Source of the DNA: Usnea hakonensis
Taxonomy: Eukaryota; Ascomycota; Lecanoromycetes; Lecanorales; Parmeliaceae
Direction of reading: 5' to 3'
Assembly: GCA_013423325.1 (NCBI GenBank)
Contig: BLJB01000177.1
Span: 186,001 to 250,000 of the forward strand
DNA length: 64,000 nucleotides
The notes under the pieces were generated by a model. That model was not told the origin of the DNA and ran no database searches. It saw only the letters and a program-made list of their open reading frames with translations. Positions 43,624-55,968 of this stretch are shown piece after piece. A program made the position numbers and the translations under genes. The number at the start of each line of letters is the position of its first letter. Position 1 is the stretch's first letter.

Positions 43624-44543
43624 CTAAAACACCAGCGCAACCGCAAAAGTCACCCCCACCACCACAGCACAAATAGCCACATCCACCCTTCCAACCCCAC
43701 CACCATAGGCTTGATAATGGCCCATAGGTGACTCTGCACTCGAAGTACAGGCGTAAGCGGCAGAAGTACTATTTGCAGAAAGACCAGGCACGCAGATGCT
43801 CCTGGTGCCGTTGTTGTAGCCAGCGGGAGGGTAATCAGCGGCGATCACGTTGGATCCGAGAATGCGATAGGCTGCTCCAGGGGGTGGGACCGCTGCTCCG
43901 GGGGGTGGGACCGCTGCTCCGGGGGGTGGGACCGCTGCTCCAGGGGTGGCCATGGGTGGAGAATCTGTTGAGGGCGCTGAGCCGGTAGGTGTGGCTACGG
44001 GAGGAGAATCTGCTGAGGGTTCTGGCCCGGATGTGGAGGTGAAGTCGCTAGTGACTGTAAATTGAGGGGAGTAGTTCGTTTCACTATTTGGATCGTAAGC
44101 TGCTGCAAGCTACCACACGCTGATAAAACAGGCGACGCACCCTGTTTGTGTGATTGAAAGAACGTACTGACCAGCCGGAATAGTGGTTGGTGTCCAGGTG
44201 TACGAGTCTCCTTCTACATTTGCTTTTGGTTGTCAGTCTTTGAGGGGGGCATCTAGTGTAATTTCCAACTCACTGGCGAGAGCTACCCTTGCCTCCAGTG
44301 CTTCAGGGGGCCCTTGGAGCAGCCTTATGGTGGCGGGCTGAGAGCATGACTCGCATCAGTTCGGATGTTGAGATGAAAAATGATGGTCAATCGTACAGTT
44401 TTGTCCCCCCACCATGTGAGGGTGATTGGTTTGCCAACGGCGATACCTTCGAAGCTGTCGACGCTGAATGCGACGGCTTGGACATGCAGGGCTAAGAGGA
44501 GGCCCGCTGCCAACATGGATAGGCGCGTCAATGACCAGAACAT
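43624..44543 (-). CDS. GPI-anchored Kre9/KNH-type cell-surface protein
   Basis: Four exons (minus strand) 44397-44543, 44274-44337, 44172-44213 and 43624-44102 give 243 residues; all junctions are GT-AG with consistent phase. The start is the ATG at 44543. A signal peptide (SMLAAGLLLALHVQA) leads into an Ig-like Kre9/KNH N-terminal domain: FSVDSFEGIAVGKPITLTWW, ATIRLLQGPPEALEARVALA, DSYTWTPTTIPA, NYSPQFTV. A Ser/Pro/Thr linker follows with three copies of GAAVPPP, then a small cysteine-bearing region and a hydrophobic C-terminal tail (VAICAVVVGVTFAVALVF) typical of GPI attachment. It is expected at the cell wall or plasma membrane; a wall-glucan role is family-based inference. The last intron choice is the least certain. 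Confidence 0.8.
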
Positions 44544-44937
44544 GATGAACGAGCGAGACAAAGAATGTCGAAGACTAAGGATTTTGATGCTATCGATGCT
44601 AATTGCGAGATGGGCTGGTCAGGAATTTAGTAAAGGACACTGCAATGGTATGTATTCAAACGTGTGACTCAAGAGTGGGTGTGAGAGGAAGTGGAAGGAG
44701 AAGCCAAGCCGTGAGGTGGAAAGGGTTTTGTTCGTTCCTACCTCAATTCGTTTGTTGTGTTTCTCCGAGTGTAGCAGGCGCAGAGGAGATGGAACGCCAA
44801 GGCATCATCAAGTGAAAACTACGGAATTCAATCGTGTAAGCTGCATGCAGGCTACCCGGAGTGTTCTGCTCGTTCCAAGAAAACGAACTCTGGGGATGAA
44901 GTCTTTGATGGGAAAAGATCGAAACTGGCCGAGCTAC
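44544..44937. other. Short intergenic region
   Basis: It holds the promoter of the GPI protein (minus strand) and the 3' flank of RBM25 (minus strand). Nothing else is recognised. Confidence 0.5.
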
Positions 44938-47476
44938 CTATGCTGACAAGCCTCTCTTTTCGGACTCGCTGAAGAATATAATCATCCGCCAGAGCTTCTT
45001 CACAAGAACTTCTGCTTCTTCGTCCAGAGCCTGTAGGAAAGGATTAGCATAAATCTGTAGTCAAGTCGAGCATGTCTTACCCCTTCCAACTCTCCCACTA
45101 GAGCTTGAGGTTCACCTCTTTTCCTAATATGATCCTCAACAACTTCAACCAGCATCTGCTCCTGAACCCCAAGATACTCGACAATCTTCTTCTCCACGAA
45201 TGGTTTAAGTTGTTCGCCGAGAACAGTCTCGTCGACGAATTCCCATTTGACTGGCCACTTCCATAATCCCCCTTTATCTGAGGGTATATCTGCGGCTAAT
45301 TGTCGTGCAGCTTGGGCTCTCTCTTCTTCGGTCAGGCCCATAGCATCAGCTGCGTTATCGAATTTGATGGGAATGAGCGTCCTCTTTGCAGAGCTGTCTG
45401 CCTCCTCTTCATCTTCAAGCAAACCTTCAACCTCGGCAACCGTTCGCCGTCCTGTAGCAGCTGCTTGAGCCTTCTGAGCTGCAGCACCCAAGGAAAGCTT
45501 GAAGCGCTGTGGTTCACGAGGTGCCTTAATGTCCAATTCCATTGCTTGTCTGTTAAGAAAGTCATCTGCCATGCCTCTCGCTTGCTCTCTCTGCTGTGCG
45601 TCTCTGGCTTTCTCCTTTTCTTCTGAGTTGCGATCCATATCATCCATGTTCGATTCTCTATTTCTGAACGTGGCGCGATTTCGAATCCACATGCTCCGGT
45701 CCACGTAGTACTCCTCGACCTTGCGACTAGCTTCAGCATCGTCGTTCCACTCCCTCAGACGTTTCGCCACAGCCTCCTTCTCGGCTTCTTTTTGGGCTTG
45801 CTCCTCCTTATCTCTGGCCTTCTCTCTTTCCACGGCCGCCGTTCGACTTCGCTCACGGTTCAACCACCTCCGCCGCTGATCTTGGTACATTTTTTCCAGC
45901 TCTGCCTCCTTCTTCTCCTGTTTCCGTCTTTCGATCTCTTCGTCGCTGGCATCACTGTCCTCATCCTCTCGATCAATAAGGCCAGCAGTGCCTGCACCAT
46001 TGATACCGCTCCCGTTGACGAATGCGACGCCCTTTTGGTAGTCTCGTGGCATCTGCGACTCTGTGTAGCCTTTTGGTCCAGCAGGAGCATTAGGCACACC
46101 TCTGTCTCTGGGGCCAACTGGGATACCGTTAGCGCCTCCAGCTGGGCCACTTGGTGCTGACAGAGGTGGGGATGCGAGACGACTCGATCTTGACTGGTTC
46201 ATGTTTCGGCGCCTCTCCATTGCTTCGAGCTCTTCTTCTCGTCTCAAACGCTCCATGTCTCGACGGGTGCTGCGGTCACGAAAGGCTTGGATCTCTTTAG
46301 CGACAGTTTCCCGCATTTCGGCGGGGATATCGGAAAGCTCATCGTCAGCTGAGAGAGGAATGGTCACAACTTCAGCATCTGGCTTTTCGTCACCATTCTG
46401 CATCGAGTAGTCGCCGTCGCGATCCACGTTCGACATATCGTTCGTTTGTATAGGTGCCGAGGGATTGGCAAGATCTGCAAGGACTCCTGCAAGAGCGCTT
46501 TTGGCAGCGTCTAGACGTAATTGGGCTTGGATTGGGTCTTGATCACCTCGTGATGCCTCCCACTGCTCAAGATAGTTGTATGAAGCATCGTCAACGTTGA
46601 CCTTAAACTTAATTAGCAAGGACCACAGGCATCAGTAGCTTGAAAAGTGACTACCAATAGTTTGCTTTTCTCCACCTTCCCATCTTCTACGTCTTGTTCC
46701 TTCTTCGTGCCATTGACAGCTTGCGGCTTAATGGGTACTTCGACATCTTTCAGCACCTCTACGGCCGTAACCAGACTTTCGGGATCTTCGTACTCTGCAA
46801 AGCCAAATCTGCATGCTTTATTGTCTGCATCCGTTGCTCTGATCCAGCGCCTCAGATTTCCGGCACACCGTAAGATGCGTTCTATGCCCTCATCTCCACC
46901 TACACCTTCTGTTATGCCTCCAACGAAGATTGTTCTTACAATTTCGTCTTTTGTCGGTGGCACCAACTGCATCATGCTCTCTCGAACAGCTTGTCGCTGT
47001 GCGTCCATGCCCAGGCCAGCTCCTAAACCTGGGCGAGCTGACCTGGCCTCTGAATCACGTCGAGGCTCGTTCCCAAGAGGCATGGCTGGCTTGGATGGAC
47101 CAGTCGTGCCAAGGCGTATCACAGGTGCATTAAAGTTTATGTTGGGCATGTTGGCCGGTGGCTGGAAGGTGGAAGGGAAGTTGCCTGGTCGACCTGGTTG
47201 CTGATTATTGACCTTCATACCCGGAGGAGGAGCTGTTCCCGGTGCAGCTACTGTCTGTTAGCACACGCTGTCGAACATCAGTAAGTGCTGCCCACCTGTT
47301 CCTGGTGGGGCTCCCATGCCCGGCGGAGCGTTGCCTCCGGAGAAGCTCCCGAAGGCTGGGGGCGGCCCATATCCAGGTGCACCTTGATGTCGCGTCAGAA
47401 TCTCGCAATTTACATAGAGAGGATTCACGACCTGAGGGGTGCATTCAAGGGTCATCATACCTTGGTAGTTGTACAT
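44938..47476 (-). CDS. RBM25-like splicing factor (RRM plus PWI domain)
   Basis: RBM25 is a U1-associated regulator of pre-mRNA splicing. Five exons (minus strand), 47461-47476, 47296-47382, 46655-47250, 45081-46607 and 44938-45030, give 772 residues with consistent phases. The first exon is only 16 nt (MYNYQ). A Pro/Gly-rich N-terminus precedes an RRM (RNP-2 TIFVGGI, then RWIRATDADNKACRFGFAEY). The centre is a long Arg/Glu/Lys coiled region (ERRKQEKKEAELEKMYQDQR) with several phospho-like Ser/Asp patches. The C-terminal PWI domain runs from KWPVKWEFVDE to the last exon (EAEVLVKKLWRMIIFF). It is divergent from the bS21m gene with 259 bp between start codons. Confidence 0.93.
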
Positions 47477-47735
47477 TAGAAGCTGTTTTTAAGGCAGCCA
47501 AGATTTTGAAAAATTTAATTAGTAACCTTCAACCTCGACCAACATTACAGCAGACACCTCCTCGGATACGTTTGCATTTACCGAGATGTATGAACGAGAC
47601 TTATCAGAGACTTGGATGTAATCATGTAAGGCTCGCGAAAAACATGTTGTACCTGCGCGGAAAAACTTTTTTCCGGCCCAATTTCATTCGAGGATTAAAT
47701 GTTATCCTTCATCTCCATTCATCTGCAGTCCTGTC
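47477..47735. promoter_or_regulatory. Bidirectional promoter RBM25 / bS21m
   Basis: A 259-bp divergent intergenic region between two housekeeping genes. It is AT-rich without a clear TATA element. A shared promoter is inferred from spacing only. Confidence 0.45.
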
Positions 47736-48539
47736 ATGGAGCTTCGAACATTAGGCGATCCTCTACTGAGATCTCGAATGCCACCTCTGTTTTCGTTCCT
47801 CGCACCTTCAGCTCCTTCATTATGGCGATCGAGGACTGCTATTCGACGAGTACGACTGCCCATGCCCAAATCGCCGGGATGTCACTCAAATTTCCATACT
47901 ACAGCTCGCCAGCACAGAGAGAATGATTCCACGGCAGCCGACCTTGACTTTTTAAATCCGCCCCCGTCAAAGCCTACGAAAAATTCTCGACCTCAATCCT
48001 CAGAGAGAAGGCCAGGAGATAATTTACTTGGGAGTCAGCTCGACAGCCTATTCAATTCAATTCCCCATGCCGCCAATCCACGCAAAAGCGCACGAGCTGA
48101 CGCCATGATCGAGAGCGCTTTCCGAGACTCCATACGCAAGCGCGATGCCGACAAACATTACGCAGATATTGCAGGAAAAATGCAGTTTCCTCCTCAAGAG
48201 ATGAGCGGCATGGGCACCTCCCTTGGTACATCTCAATCGACTAGAAACATTCAAAGAGGAGCCAGGCGGGCCACCCGCACCGTGCGGTCAAGCCCATCAG
48301 TGGGACGTGCCATCGAGGTAGTTCCTGAAAGAGGAATGGATGTCGGGCGCGCGTTGAAGAGTCTGGATAGGCTTTGCCTTCGGAACAGGGTCGCGGCCGA
48401 CTTTAGAAGTCAACGGTTCCATGAAAGACCTGGCCTTAAGAGGAAGAGGTTGAAGAGTCAGAGGTGGAGAAGGGCATTTAAAGAGAGCTTTCATGCTACA
48501 GTGATGAGAGTAAAGGAGATGAGGAGGAAAGGGTGGTGA
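47736..48539 (+). CDS. MRP21: Mitochondrial small-subunit ribosomal protein bS21m (MRP21 family)
   Basis: A single exon of 267 residues. The C-terminal 75 residues match the bS21 family: GMDVGRALKSLDRLCLRNRV, ADFRSQRFHERPGLKRKRLK, SQRWRRAFKESFHATVMRVK, ending RRKGW. The N-terminus is Arg/Ser-rich and lacks acids (RSRTAIRRVRL, NFHTTARQ), as a mitochondrial presequence should. Fungal members are much longer than bacterial bS21 (about 70 aa) because of this extension, so the length is normal. A second ATG lies 14 codons in (47778). Confidence 0.92.
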   Translation: MELRTLGDPLLRSRMPPLFSFLAPSAPSLWRSRTAIRRVRLPMPKSPGCHSNFHTTARQHRENDSTAADLDFLNPPPSKPTKNSRPQSSERRPGDNLLGSQLDSLFNSIPHAANPRKSARADAMIESAFRDSIRKRDADKHYADIAGKMQFPPQEMSGMGTSLGTSQSTRNIQRGARRATRTVRSSPSVGRAIEVVPERGMDVGRALKSLDRLCLRNRVAADFRSQRFHERPGLKRKRLKSQRWRRAFKESFHATVMRVKEMRRKGW

Positions 48540-49465
48540 CGGGGAAGAGCATGCCAGTGTAGTGGCATTGTGCATGATCAGCGCACCGAGGAAGACGAGG
48601 CAGGCTGGACGATGGGTTCTGAGCAATGTCCTGACCGAAACCCATTACAGGGGAGGTACATTTGGCGATGGAACAAAATTACTTAGATACGTCTATTTTG
48701 CATACTTATGTCTACCTGGCTGGTCGTTGGCTCAGCAGCTCCATCTGACTACAAGATGCCAAACACAAATGCAGCCTGAACACACGGTACCGTTCCGGTT
48801 CACACCTACAATGATACCTTACTTAGGCTAGAGGAGTACTTTAGTTGATATCCGTACCATAGCGCCACCGGCGCTTTTTTTATTGGACTGCCGCGGTGGC
48901 GCCAAACGCCGAATAACTTCACGACTTGGAGTCGATAGCTTACTTCACATTATTTTGTGTACAGGTCAAATGTGGCGAGAAACAACTTGTTCTCAATATC
49001 GATGAACGAAAGAACTTGAACAGAATGCCACATTTCCGAGAATATAATGAATATTGCGTTGAGAGGGGAAAAATTCGTGGCAGAAAGACGATATATGATT
49101 GGCTAGGGGAGTTCTCGTCCACCTGCCTGATTAGGCTTAAGGTTACAGATTGATTTTTCTTTACCAGGAGCTGAAACTCGTTCCGGTACTGGTACCTGCT
49201 TTTTGCCTGCCTTTTTGAATTAACAAGAGCCTCTTAAGTGGGTCTCTTGACGAGATAAAGCTAGCCTTTGCACATGTTTACGACATCAATGTACATGTAC
49301 CGGCGATCTCGAGGCGATCTCGAGGCTCAGTTTTCTCCTGCATAAACAGTTCTACAAGTTAAATAAGACAGAGCTTGTCCCTGTTTCACTGCCATCGCTT
49401 TCCTTGTCTACTTGTCAAGACGGTTATTTCTTCGAAAACAACCCTGCTCCCTACTACATCTCAAG
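48540..49465. other. Intergenic, no supported gene
   Basis: A GC-rich inverted pair (GCGCCACCGGCGC near 48862 and GCGGTGGCGCC near 48893) flanks a T-run. A small open frame at 48926-49153 has no recognisable product. An 11-bp duplication (GGCGATCTCGA) lies near 49302-49323. The SurE promoter should be in the right part. Confidence 0.4.
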
Positions 49466-50684
49466 ATGCGTTTTCCAACTGCCTACATTCTGACCTCCCT
49501 TCTCCCACTCCTACCCCTCACTTCCATCGCCCTCAACATCATTGTAAACAACGACGATGGTTTCGGTTCTGCCAATATTCGCGAACTCTATCGCCTCCTC
49601 AATGCTGCCGGCCACAACGCCTGGATCGTCGCACCCGTCTCAAACCAGTCCGGCAAAGGAGGTACCGAAGTCTTTACTACCGAAGCAAAACTGACTGCAC
49701 CTTCTGAGTTCGACCTTGTACCCAAAGGCGCACCTAGCTTCGGTACAGATCCTAATGACTCGCATATTTGGTATTATAATGGTACGCCTGCCACCTGCAC
49801 ATTCTTCGCCCTCGACTATGTTGTGCCCAACTACTGGAACGGCACAAAGCCGGATCTCCTTGTCGCTGGGCCCAATTTTGGCGACAACCTGGGCCCGTTT
49901 TTGTACACTCTTTCTGGGACCATCGGCGCCACATACGCGGCCGTCGAACGTTCGCTTCCAGCGATCGCATTTTCAGGGGGAAACGGGGCCCAGCGCTCAT
50001 ACAAGGAGATAAACAAAACCACTGCTTCTGGCTACCCTGACCCGGCCACTATCGACGCTCAGCTCTCAGTCGCTCTTGTAAACCAATTGGCCAAGAATGC
50101 CAAAAAGTCCCCGTTGTTGCCTCTCGCCTGTACGTATCCTCTGACTCCATTTCCTCCATCGTGAACCAGAACTCGAGACTTGAGACACGTATTGCAAGAG
50201 CAACGTTTCTAGACGTATCCACAGACTCAATATATCCTCTCAGACAAGCAAAAATAATCCCGAAATAGATGGCCTCAGCGTGAACTACCCCGAAATCACC
50301 TCCCTCAAAAACGCCGAATGCATCAACCCGCCATTCATCCAAACCCGCATGACGGGCGGCGCTGAAGTCGACACCGCCGTCCTTGACCCTGCAACCGGCC
50401 TTTTCAGTTACGGCTCCATTGTCCCCGCCGGAGCCAACACCTGTATCAACGGCGATTGCTCCCTGCCCGGCGAAACGACCGTTGTCGGCAGCGGATGTTT
50501 TAGCTCTGTCAGTGTCTTCTCGGTCGACTATGATGCGCCGAATCCGGGTAGTAAAAGGGTAAGGAAACTTTTGGAACCGTTGGTCATGTATCAGAATGCG
50601 ACGACGAATGCGACTGCGAGTGCTTCGGGAAAACTGCGCGCGAGAACTAAGAGGTCTGAGAGATTGGTGGGGGATGCGGCTTGA
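49466..50684 (+). CDS. Secreted SurE-like 5'/3'-nucleotidase (acid phosphatase)
   Basis: SurE proteins are metal-dependent nucleoside monophosphatases. Exons 49466-50129 and 50269-50684 join across a 139-bp intron to give 359 residues. A signal peptide (AYILTSLLPLLPLTSIA) is followed at once by the SurE metal site (NIIVNNDDGFGSANIRELY), the acidic pair being in NNDDG. A further active-site block reads VAGPNFGDNLG. Several N-x-T/S sites suit secretion. Fungal secreted relatives act as acid phosphatases (Yarrowia PHO2 type), so phosphate scavenging outside the cell is the likely role, by family inference. The first exon's frame runs into the intron, so the C-terminal 139 residues are easily missed. 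Confidence 0.9.
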
Positions 50685-51751
50685 GTTGGTTGGGCTTTGG
50701 AAATGGAGGGTGGAATTAGGTTTGAAAGAGCCTTTTGTAGATGACTGAGATAAGATATATTGCCTCCCTACATACCAAGTAGACAGAACCCAGTAAGTAA
50801 TTAGTAAACCCAACACCAACAACCCAACCCCTCAGCACAATATCCCCCATCCCCATCCATCGAACCACCCTCCTCCTCCTAACCCCCCCCCCCCCCCCCC
50901 TTCTTCTTCTTCCCTCACAGCTCCTCTCAAAAGCTTCATACACCCTAAACTAGCTCCTACCTTGCCTTGCAGGAACATAAACCCTGTAATTCGAGGCGAG
51001 GTAGATCACTCCTTTGGGGCTTGACGGAGAGGATAGGGAATGGGGGGGAGGGGGGAGGAATGGCGAGGGCATTTCCTTCGGGCAGGACAGTTTGATGCGT
51101 GGATCTGGAGATGGGGAATGAGGTGGGAATGGTTGAGTAGGTGGGTAAGATAGCTGGTGCGAGAGGGGGAGATGGGGGATTTGGGTGGAGGTGGAGGGAG
51201 GGTGGTAGGGTTTTTTTTTTCTTTTTTTTTTTAATGGGCGTGTTGTGGGGCTTTGGGACGGACGAGGGGGGGGATGGGGGGTTCTGTGTTTGTGGTCGTG
51301 GGTTGGGTTGCCTTGTTGTGGGTTTTTGAGACGGGAAAATGAGACGGGGGGAAAGGGAATGGGGGTTTTGTGTTTGTGGTTGGGGTTTGAGGAAGAGGAA
51401 GTAAAGGGGGGGTTTTGAAGACGCGGCGAGAGAAGTTTTAAATTGGTTGGAGGGAGGGAGGAAGGGTTGTTAATTGAAAGAGGGTGGAGGTCTGGGTTGG
51501 TATTTTGGGATTCTTTTTTTAGTTGGGGTTTTCGTTGGCGTGTATTTATTTTTTTGGTGATTTGATATTAGAAAATTGAGCGTGCTCGTGTGATGTGGCT
51601 TGGGGTTTTGGGAACTCTCGTTTTACCCCCTCTTCCCTCCCCCCCCCTCCCTCCTCCCCCACCCCCCTAGATCTCTCCCCTCCCCCTTTCCATCCCTTCC
51701 CCCATCCCCTCGAACTCTCGCGCTAGGAGTACACTCCTCACTCCACTGCAT
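50685..51751. other. Intergenic, extreme strand composition bias
   Basis: A C-homopolymer of about 18-20 lies near 50882-50902. A G/T-rich tract runs from 51040 to about 51600 with T9-T10 runs, and C-rich DNA follows at 51620-51720. No gene is supported. It should hold the convergent 3' flanks of SurE and the small secreted protein. Confidence 0.5.
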
Positions 51752-52241
51752 TTACAAAGCAGAACAAGAGCCCGAAACCTGCGGCTGCGGCGGTCCCACA
51801 TCCACGGTATTCGCGCCCACAACGGTCGTCGAACTCCCCTCGGAGCCGAAGAGCGTGCAGCTGGCGCCGCCGGCGAGGACGATGTGGGAGATGCTGAGAG
51901 GGTTTGCTGAGTGGGGGAAAGGGGTTAGATATGTAAATCATCAATCTTTTTGGGTTGAGGAGTTCACTAGATGGTTTGGATGGATGGGGGGAGTGGGAAG
52001 GGGTGGTAATTTCGTTGGTGCGTTTTGAGGGAGATGTTTTGGTGGGAAGATGAGGAGATGGTGACTTACAGATCGTGAAGACGGAATTGTCGGTGGGGAC
52101 CGAGAGCGTGTAGAATGCGGCGGAGGGGGGAGCGCCTTGGAGGGTGAGCTGGGCCTGGAATTGGCGGGTGTTGAAGGTGGGGGCGGCGTGGAGGTCGGTG
52201 GCGAGTAGGAAGAGGGTGGTGAGGATGGTGAGGAGTTTCAT
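51752..52241 (-). CDS. Small secreted protein (108 aa)
   Basis: Exons 52070-52241 and 51752-51906 (minus strand) join over a 163-bp intron. The protein starts MKLLTILTTLFLLATDLHAA, a good signal peptide. The mature part (about 88 residues) contains FQAQLTLQGAPPSAAFYTLS, then SISHIVLAGGASCTLFGSEG, ending PPQPQVSGSCSAL. It has two cysteines, enough for one disulfide. This layout (short, one intron, signal, beta-rich, GPPQ.QVS.SC ending) is common among fungal small secreted proteins of unknown role. An effector role is possible but not shown by the sequence. Confidence 0.7.
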
Positions 52242-53356
52242 TGTGGATAGTCGGTTGGTGGATGAGTGAGTTGGGGATTACTTGTTAGGTTCTTATGGGA
52301 AGGTTAGATGTTAAATGGAAGTGGCAATGTAGATGAGCAGAAAGTGGGATCGAGGGGTGGGAGAGAGGTGCTTTTTAAATGCGAACAATAGCAAAGAATG
52401 ACAATGACGTTGCCACTGCTTCTCCTCCCGCACAGACGTAAATTGTCATATGCCCAGTCCATATTCGGCAGGAGAACTCATCATCGCCATCTATATGAGC
52501 TGGGCGTCGTCGAGACCACTCTGCCAAGACTTAGCCGTCTGACATGCATATCGACTGTTCTTTTCCCGAGAATAACCCACGTGAGTTGTTTGTGAAGAGA
52601 GAATAACCCACGTGAGTTGTTTGTGAAGATGTTATTTGTGCCCATGGTCGGGTAGCGGCCTTTTCAAAGTACTTTCTGGAATCAAGTGTTGCGTATTTGG
52701 ACTATGGAGTGCATTAGCCTAGCATCAATCCATTGTTGATGCGTGGATGATGTGGGATTCGGAAGATCAGTAAGCGAGGTGCATATTGGTGGAGTTGGAT
52801 CAAGATTTTGTGGAAAAAAGGCGGGGGGATGTCCTTGCATGCTGACTGGCTTCCGTGATTCGTGTATTTTGGTGTAGCCGCATGGCACTCCTGGAGGGAA
52901 TAACATGGTGTGATGAGCGAAGGTGCTAAGGTCAATCGGACGGGGTGCACATTGCCCTTACCTTTTTCAAATAGTGAATGAGGTTTGGGAATCAATAACC
53001 TTTGAGCGGCAATGTGGTCTTTTTTTGCGGGTTCAATTGATTGCTTACCATGCAACCAAGTCAGCCAAGTCAGCCAAGTCTGAGCTCAGTACAGTAAGCA
53101 AAAAACCGATGACGAAAGCTTTACAGACATACCATGTCTAGATAAACGATGTGCCTTTCTTAGTAATTCATTCCTTAACGGGTACAGCAGCTCAGACATC
53201 TTTTCAGCCGGGTTCGTATCCTTTAAACTGTGTCAGGCCGTGGCTTTGCTTCTCCAACCTCAACATGTAATTAATGATAGCGGTCCAATACATATGTAAT
53301 TTCTTTCTCTGTCCGTAGTCATGCTACCTTTCTATATAGTCTTGATCTCTCAAGAC
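52242..53356. other. Intergenic with an E-box duplication and a 9-bp array
   Basis: No supported gene. It contains the 31-bp duplication listed separately and the 9-bp unit CCAAGTCAG three times (53056-53082), the last copy imperfect. Confidence 0.5.
52568..52629. repeat. 31-bp perfect tandem duplication containing CCACGTGA
   Basis: Two identical units at 52568-52598 and 52599-52629, each with the palindromic E-box core CACGTG. They lie about 330 bp upstream of the small secreted protein's start codon, so a regulatory effect is conceivable. Confidence 0.9.
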
Positions 53357-55968
53357 TCACAGCACTTGCACAATCCGCCTTCCAAGTTCATTCTCGAAGA
53401 CATTGCTTGTGTCAGCCGCAAGGGCACACAGAGTAGCAAATAGAATAGCACGGTATATAAGAAGAGTCTTCATGCCCTCGTCAGCTGGAGAGAGTCGTCC
53501 GCGAATAATTTGGGACGAGTCAGATGGTTGTCTTTGCCAAGTGTCTGGCACTTTTAGTTGTCCTGATGATCTATGTGGACCGCTGGGTAACCTAGCCCTT
53601 GATCGTCCACTGGGATGTTTCGGCTTTCGTTCATTATAACGCCGCACATATGGCTCTTGTCCAGCAGTCTCGGAGCTTAAAATGCGGGGGCGTTCAAGGA
53701 GCTGGTTTGACTGTCTCCTACCTCGATGGAGGACCAAACTCCGATCTTCGTTGATTTCGGGCTCCGTCATTGCTATTTGCTCTCGAGAAACATTTCCTTC
53801 GATCTCATGTCGGCGAACGATGGTACCGTCTTCCATCGAATGAGGCCTGGAACCTGGTCTCCCTGTATTCTGACGAAGTACCAGAGCAGAATCTCCGTTA
53901 CTAATATCCTCGATAGCACCTGCTGAGGTGGTCCTCTTGTCGAGTTTCTTTGGTTGTGACTTTTTGTAGCTATATCTATGAGAAGTGTATGCTGCGCCAT
54001 GCTTGACTCGTGGACCCCGGTGCCGCCCTGAAGTGGAATAATCTGATCCATCTGACGTCGAAGTGGCCGATTCAACCGAATAATAATCAGAATGTTGTCT
54101 TCGCCGTTCCCCACGGTTGTTACGTTTTTTATTTGGCTCTCGCTTCTTTCCTCGTGTGAACGAATTGAATGATTCGTCCGATGAGTAGTCATGATACTGC
54201 GATCGTCTTCCAGTGTAGTCCCTTTGTCCAATAGGAGCGTTCCGCTCAAATGATGGCGGTCGGGGTCTCTCAACGAAGTTCATTAAAATCCCAAAAATCT
54301 GTTCAGCAGGTTTAACACCCCCGTGATATAGAAGCCAGTGATCAACCTAATTCCATAACATGAGCACAACGCCTAGCTATACCTTTACGGGCTTGATGTT
54401 ACCGGATGACGTACCTCTTGGAGTTGGAAACCGACGAGAGCACGCGCTTGGGCTTTCTCTTCCGACTTTTGCTGGTCAATGAGTGTTTCATTCGCAAGCC
54501 ACGATGCGCATATCTCGAAGGCAGAAGACAACAGAATAAGGTTCCCACTGCCTGGCAGGATTGGCAGTATTTCATTTCCAGGGCCATTAGGCGTCCATTC
54601 GAACCAGCATAGTTTGCCATGAAGTGGCCCTCTGCTTCGCATACGGCTTGCAGGTACAGTGTGGCCCAGAATTTCTGCAGTACTGCGATGCGCCAGCCAG
54701 GTCCAGCCAAGCGTTGGTGGTAACGGCTCTGAGGCAAGCTCTGTACTAATAGCTTCGTCTTTGTTAAACACTACTTTGTTTGACATGGACTGAAACAGAT
54801 CGTAAAGCGATCTCATGAATTGAGGCCCATTAGGATACTTCCAGACCTGACTCGTTTGACACAGCTGTAAGGCCGCAGATCGTATTCTAAGTCTTCTACA
54901 TGGCAATGCTCTGCAATTATCTGGCGAGTCAAATGTCAAAAGTCCGAGACCCATGGATTTATTGGTGCCGGGCTCTAGATCCAACTCAACAGAGACCCGT
55001 TGATGAGGAGCTAGCTCTCCTTGCGGGCGAGCACGCAAATGTAGAGCGTCAAGTACACCCATAGAATTGGTAGGTATTAGGGGCGGCAACTTTCCGTCGA
55101 ACATCAGGCCTTCAATGAATGTCCCCTGAAAGCTGAACTGGCCAGCAAGATAGAATAAATGGCATTTCCGGACGTCTATAAGCCGCCTAGAGATTTGTCA
55201 GCGGCGTGGGGTGCAACATAATGACACTGAAGAAAGGAACATCTTGCATATTAGTAAAGTGACTGGACTGACTTGTCATCCTCCATCGCAAATTGATCGT
55301 ATACGGCGACCAATCCCAGGTAGGGATGGTCTCGAAAAGAGAGTTGTAAGCCAATTCCTCTGGCTAATGGAAGTTCTTTCACCGTCTCTATTGAGTCACA
55401 ACCTGAGAGAGCGGCTAGCTCCACAATTGCTCGTATACTTGCTCGAGCTGGGGCGGCTTGCACATCACTAGGCAAATAGTCTGTTTGGCAATAAATTAAT
55501 GGCCATTCTTTTGGCACCGGCTCGATGAGGTGAAGCCATCCTGCACCATACGACGCATGTTTGAGGTAACGGGAGCCTAATGGCTTTGCAAGGCTTGGCA
55601 GACTAGATCCAAGGTAATCAATGTATGGTATCCTTGCTGTCGTTCGAAAACGCAATTCAGTCCAGCTGAACTCCGTTCTTGACTTTGAATAGTAGAACGG
55701 TCCAATTGCACGACTTGAAGCTTTCAGTCTCCCGGGACCGGCACTCAGCGCTCCTTGGAAGACTGTCGTTGCTGCGACGATTAGAGCCAAGATGCCAATA
55801 GCCACCGTTGCGCCAAATGTCAAAGGATTCCAATTGTAGTCACTGTGGTCGCGGGCCAGTACTTAGTATGGTACGGCTTATCCAAGTCAAACCTAGTGAC
55901 ACGTACTTTTGAGCGTTGAAGATGGCTCGAAGAAGACATTCCGTTGTATTTGAGGGGCAGACGTCCAT
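53357..55968 (-). CDS. 797-aa fungal membrane protein with disordered basic C-terminus, unknown
   Basis: Four exons (minus strand) 55907-55968, 55273-55842, 54415-55186 and 53357-54346, all GT-AG and phase-consistent, give 797 residues. The start is the ATG at 55968 (MDVCPSNTTECLLRAIFNAQ). Residues 30-55 (TFGATVAIGILALIVAATTV) form a transmembrane segment. A large conserved-looking region follows (IGPFYYSKSRTEFSWTELRF, LKHASYGAGWLHLIEPVP, LGWTWLAHRSTAEILGH, WFEWTPNGPGNEILPILPGS), to about residue 470. The remainder is Arg/Ser/Lys-rich and disordered, with a short hydrophobic stretch near the C-terminus (LLIYRAILFATLCALAA). I recognise no named domain. It resembles multi-exon hypothetical proteins common in Pezizomycotina. 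Confidence 0.75.
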
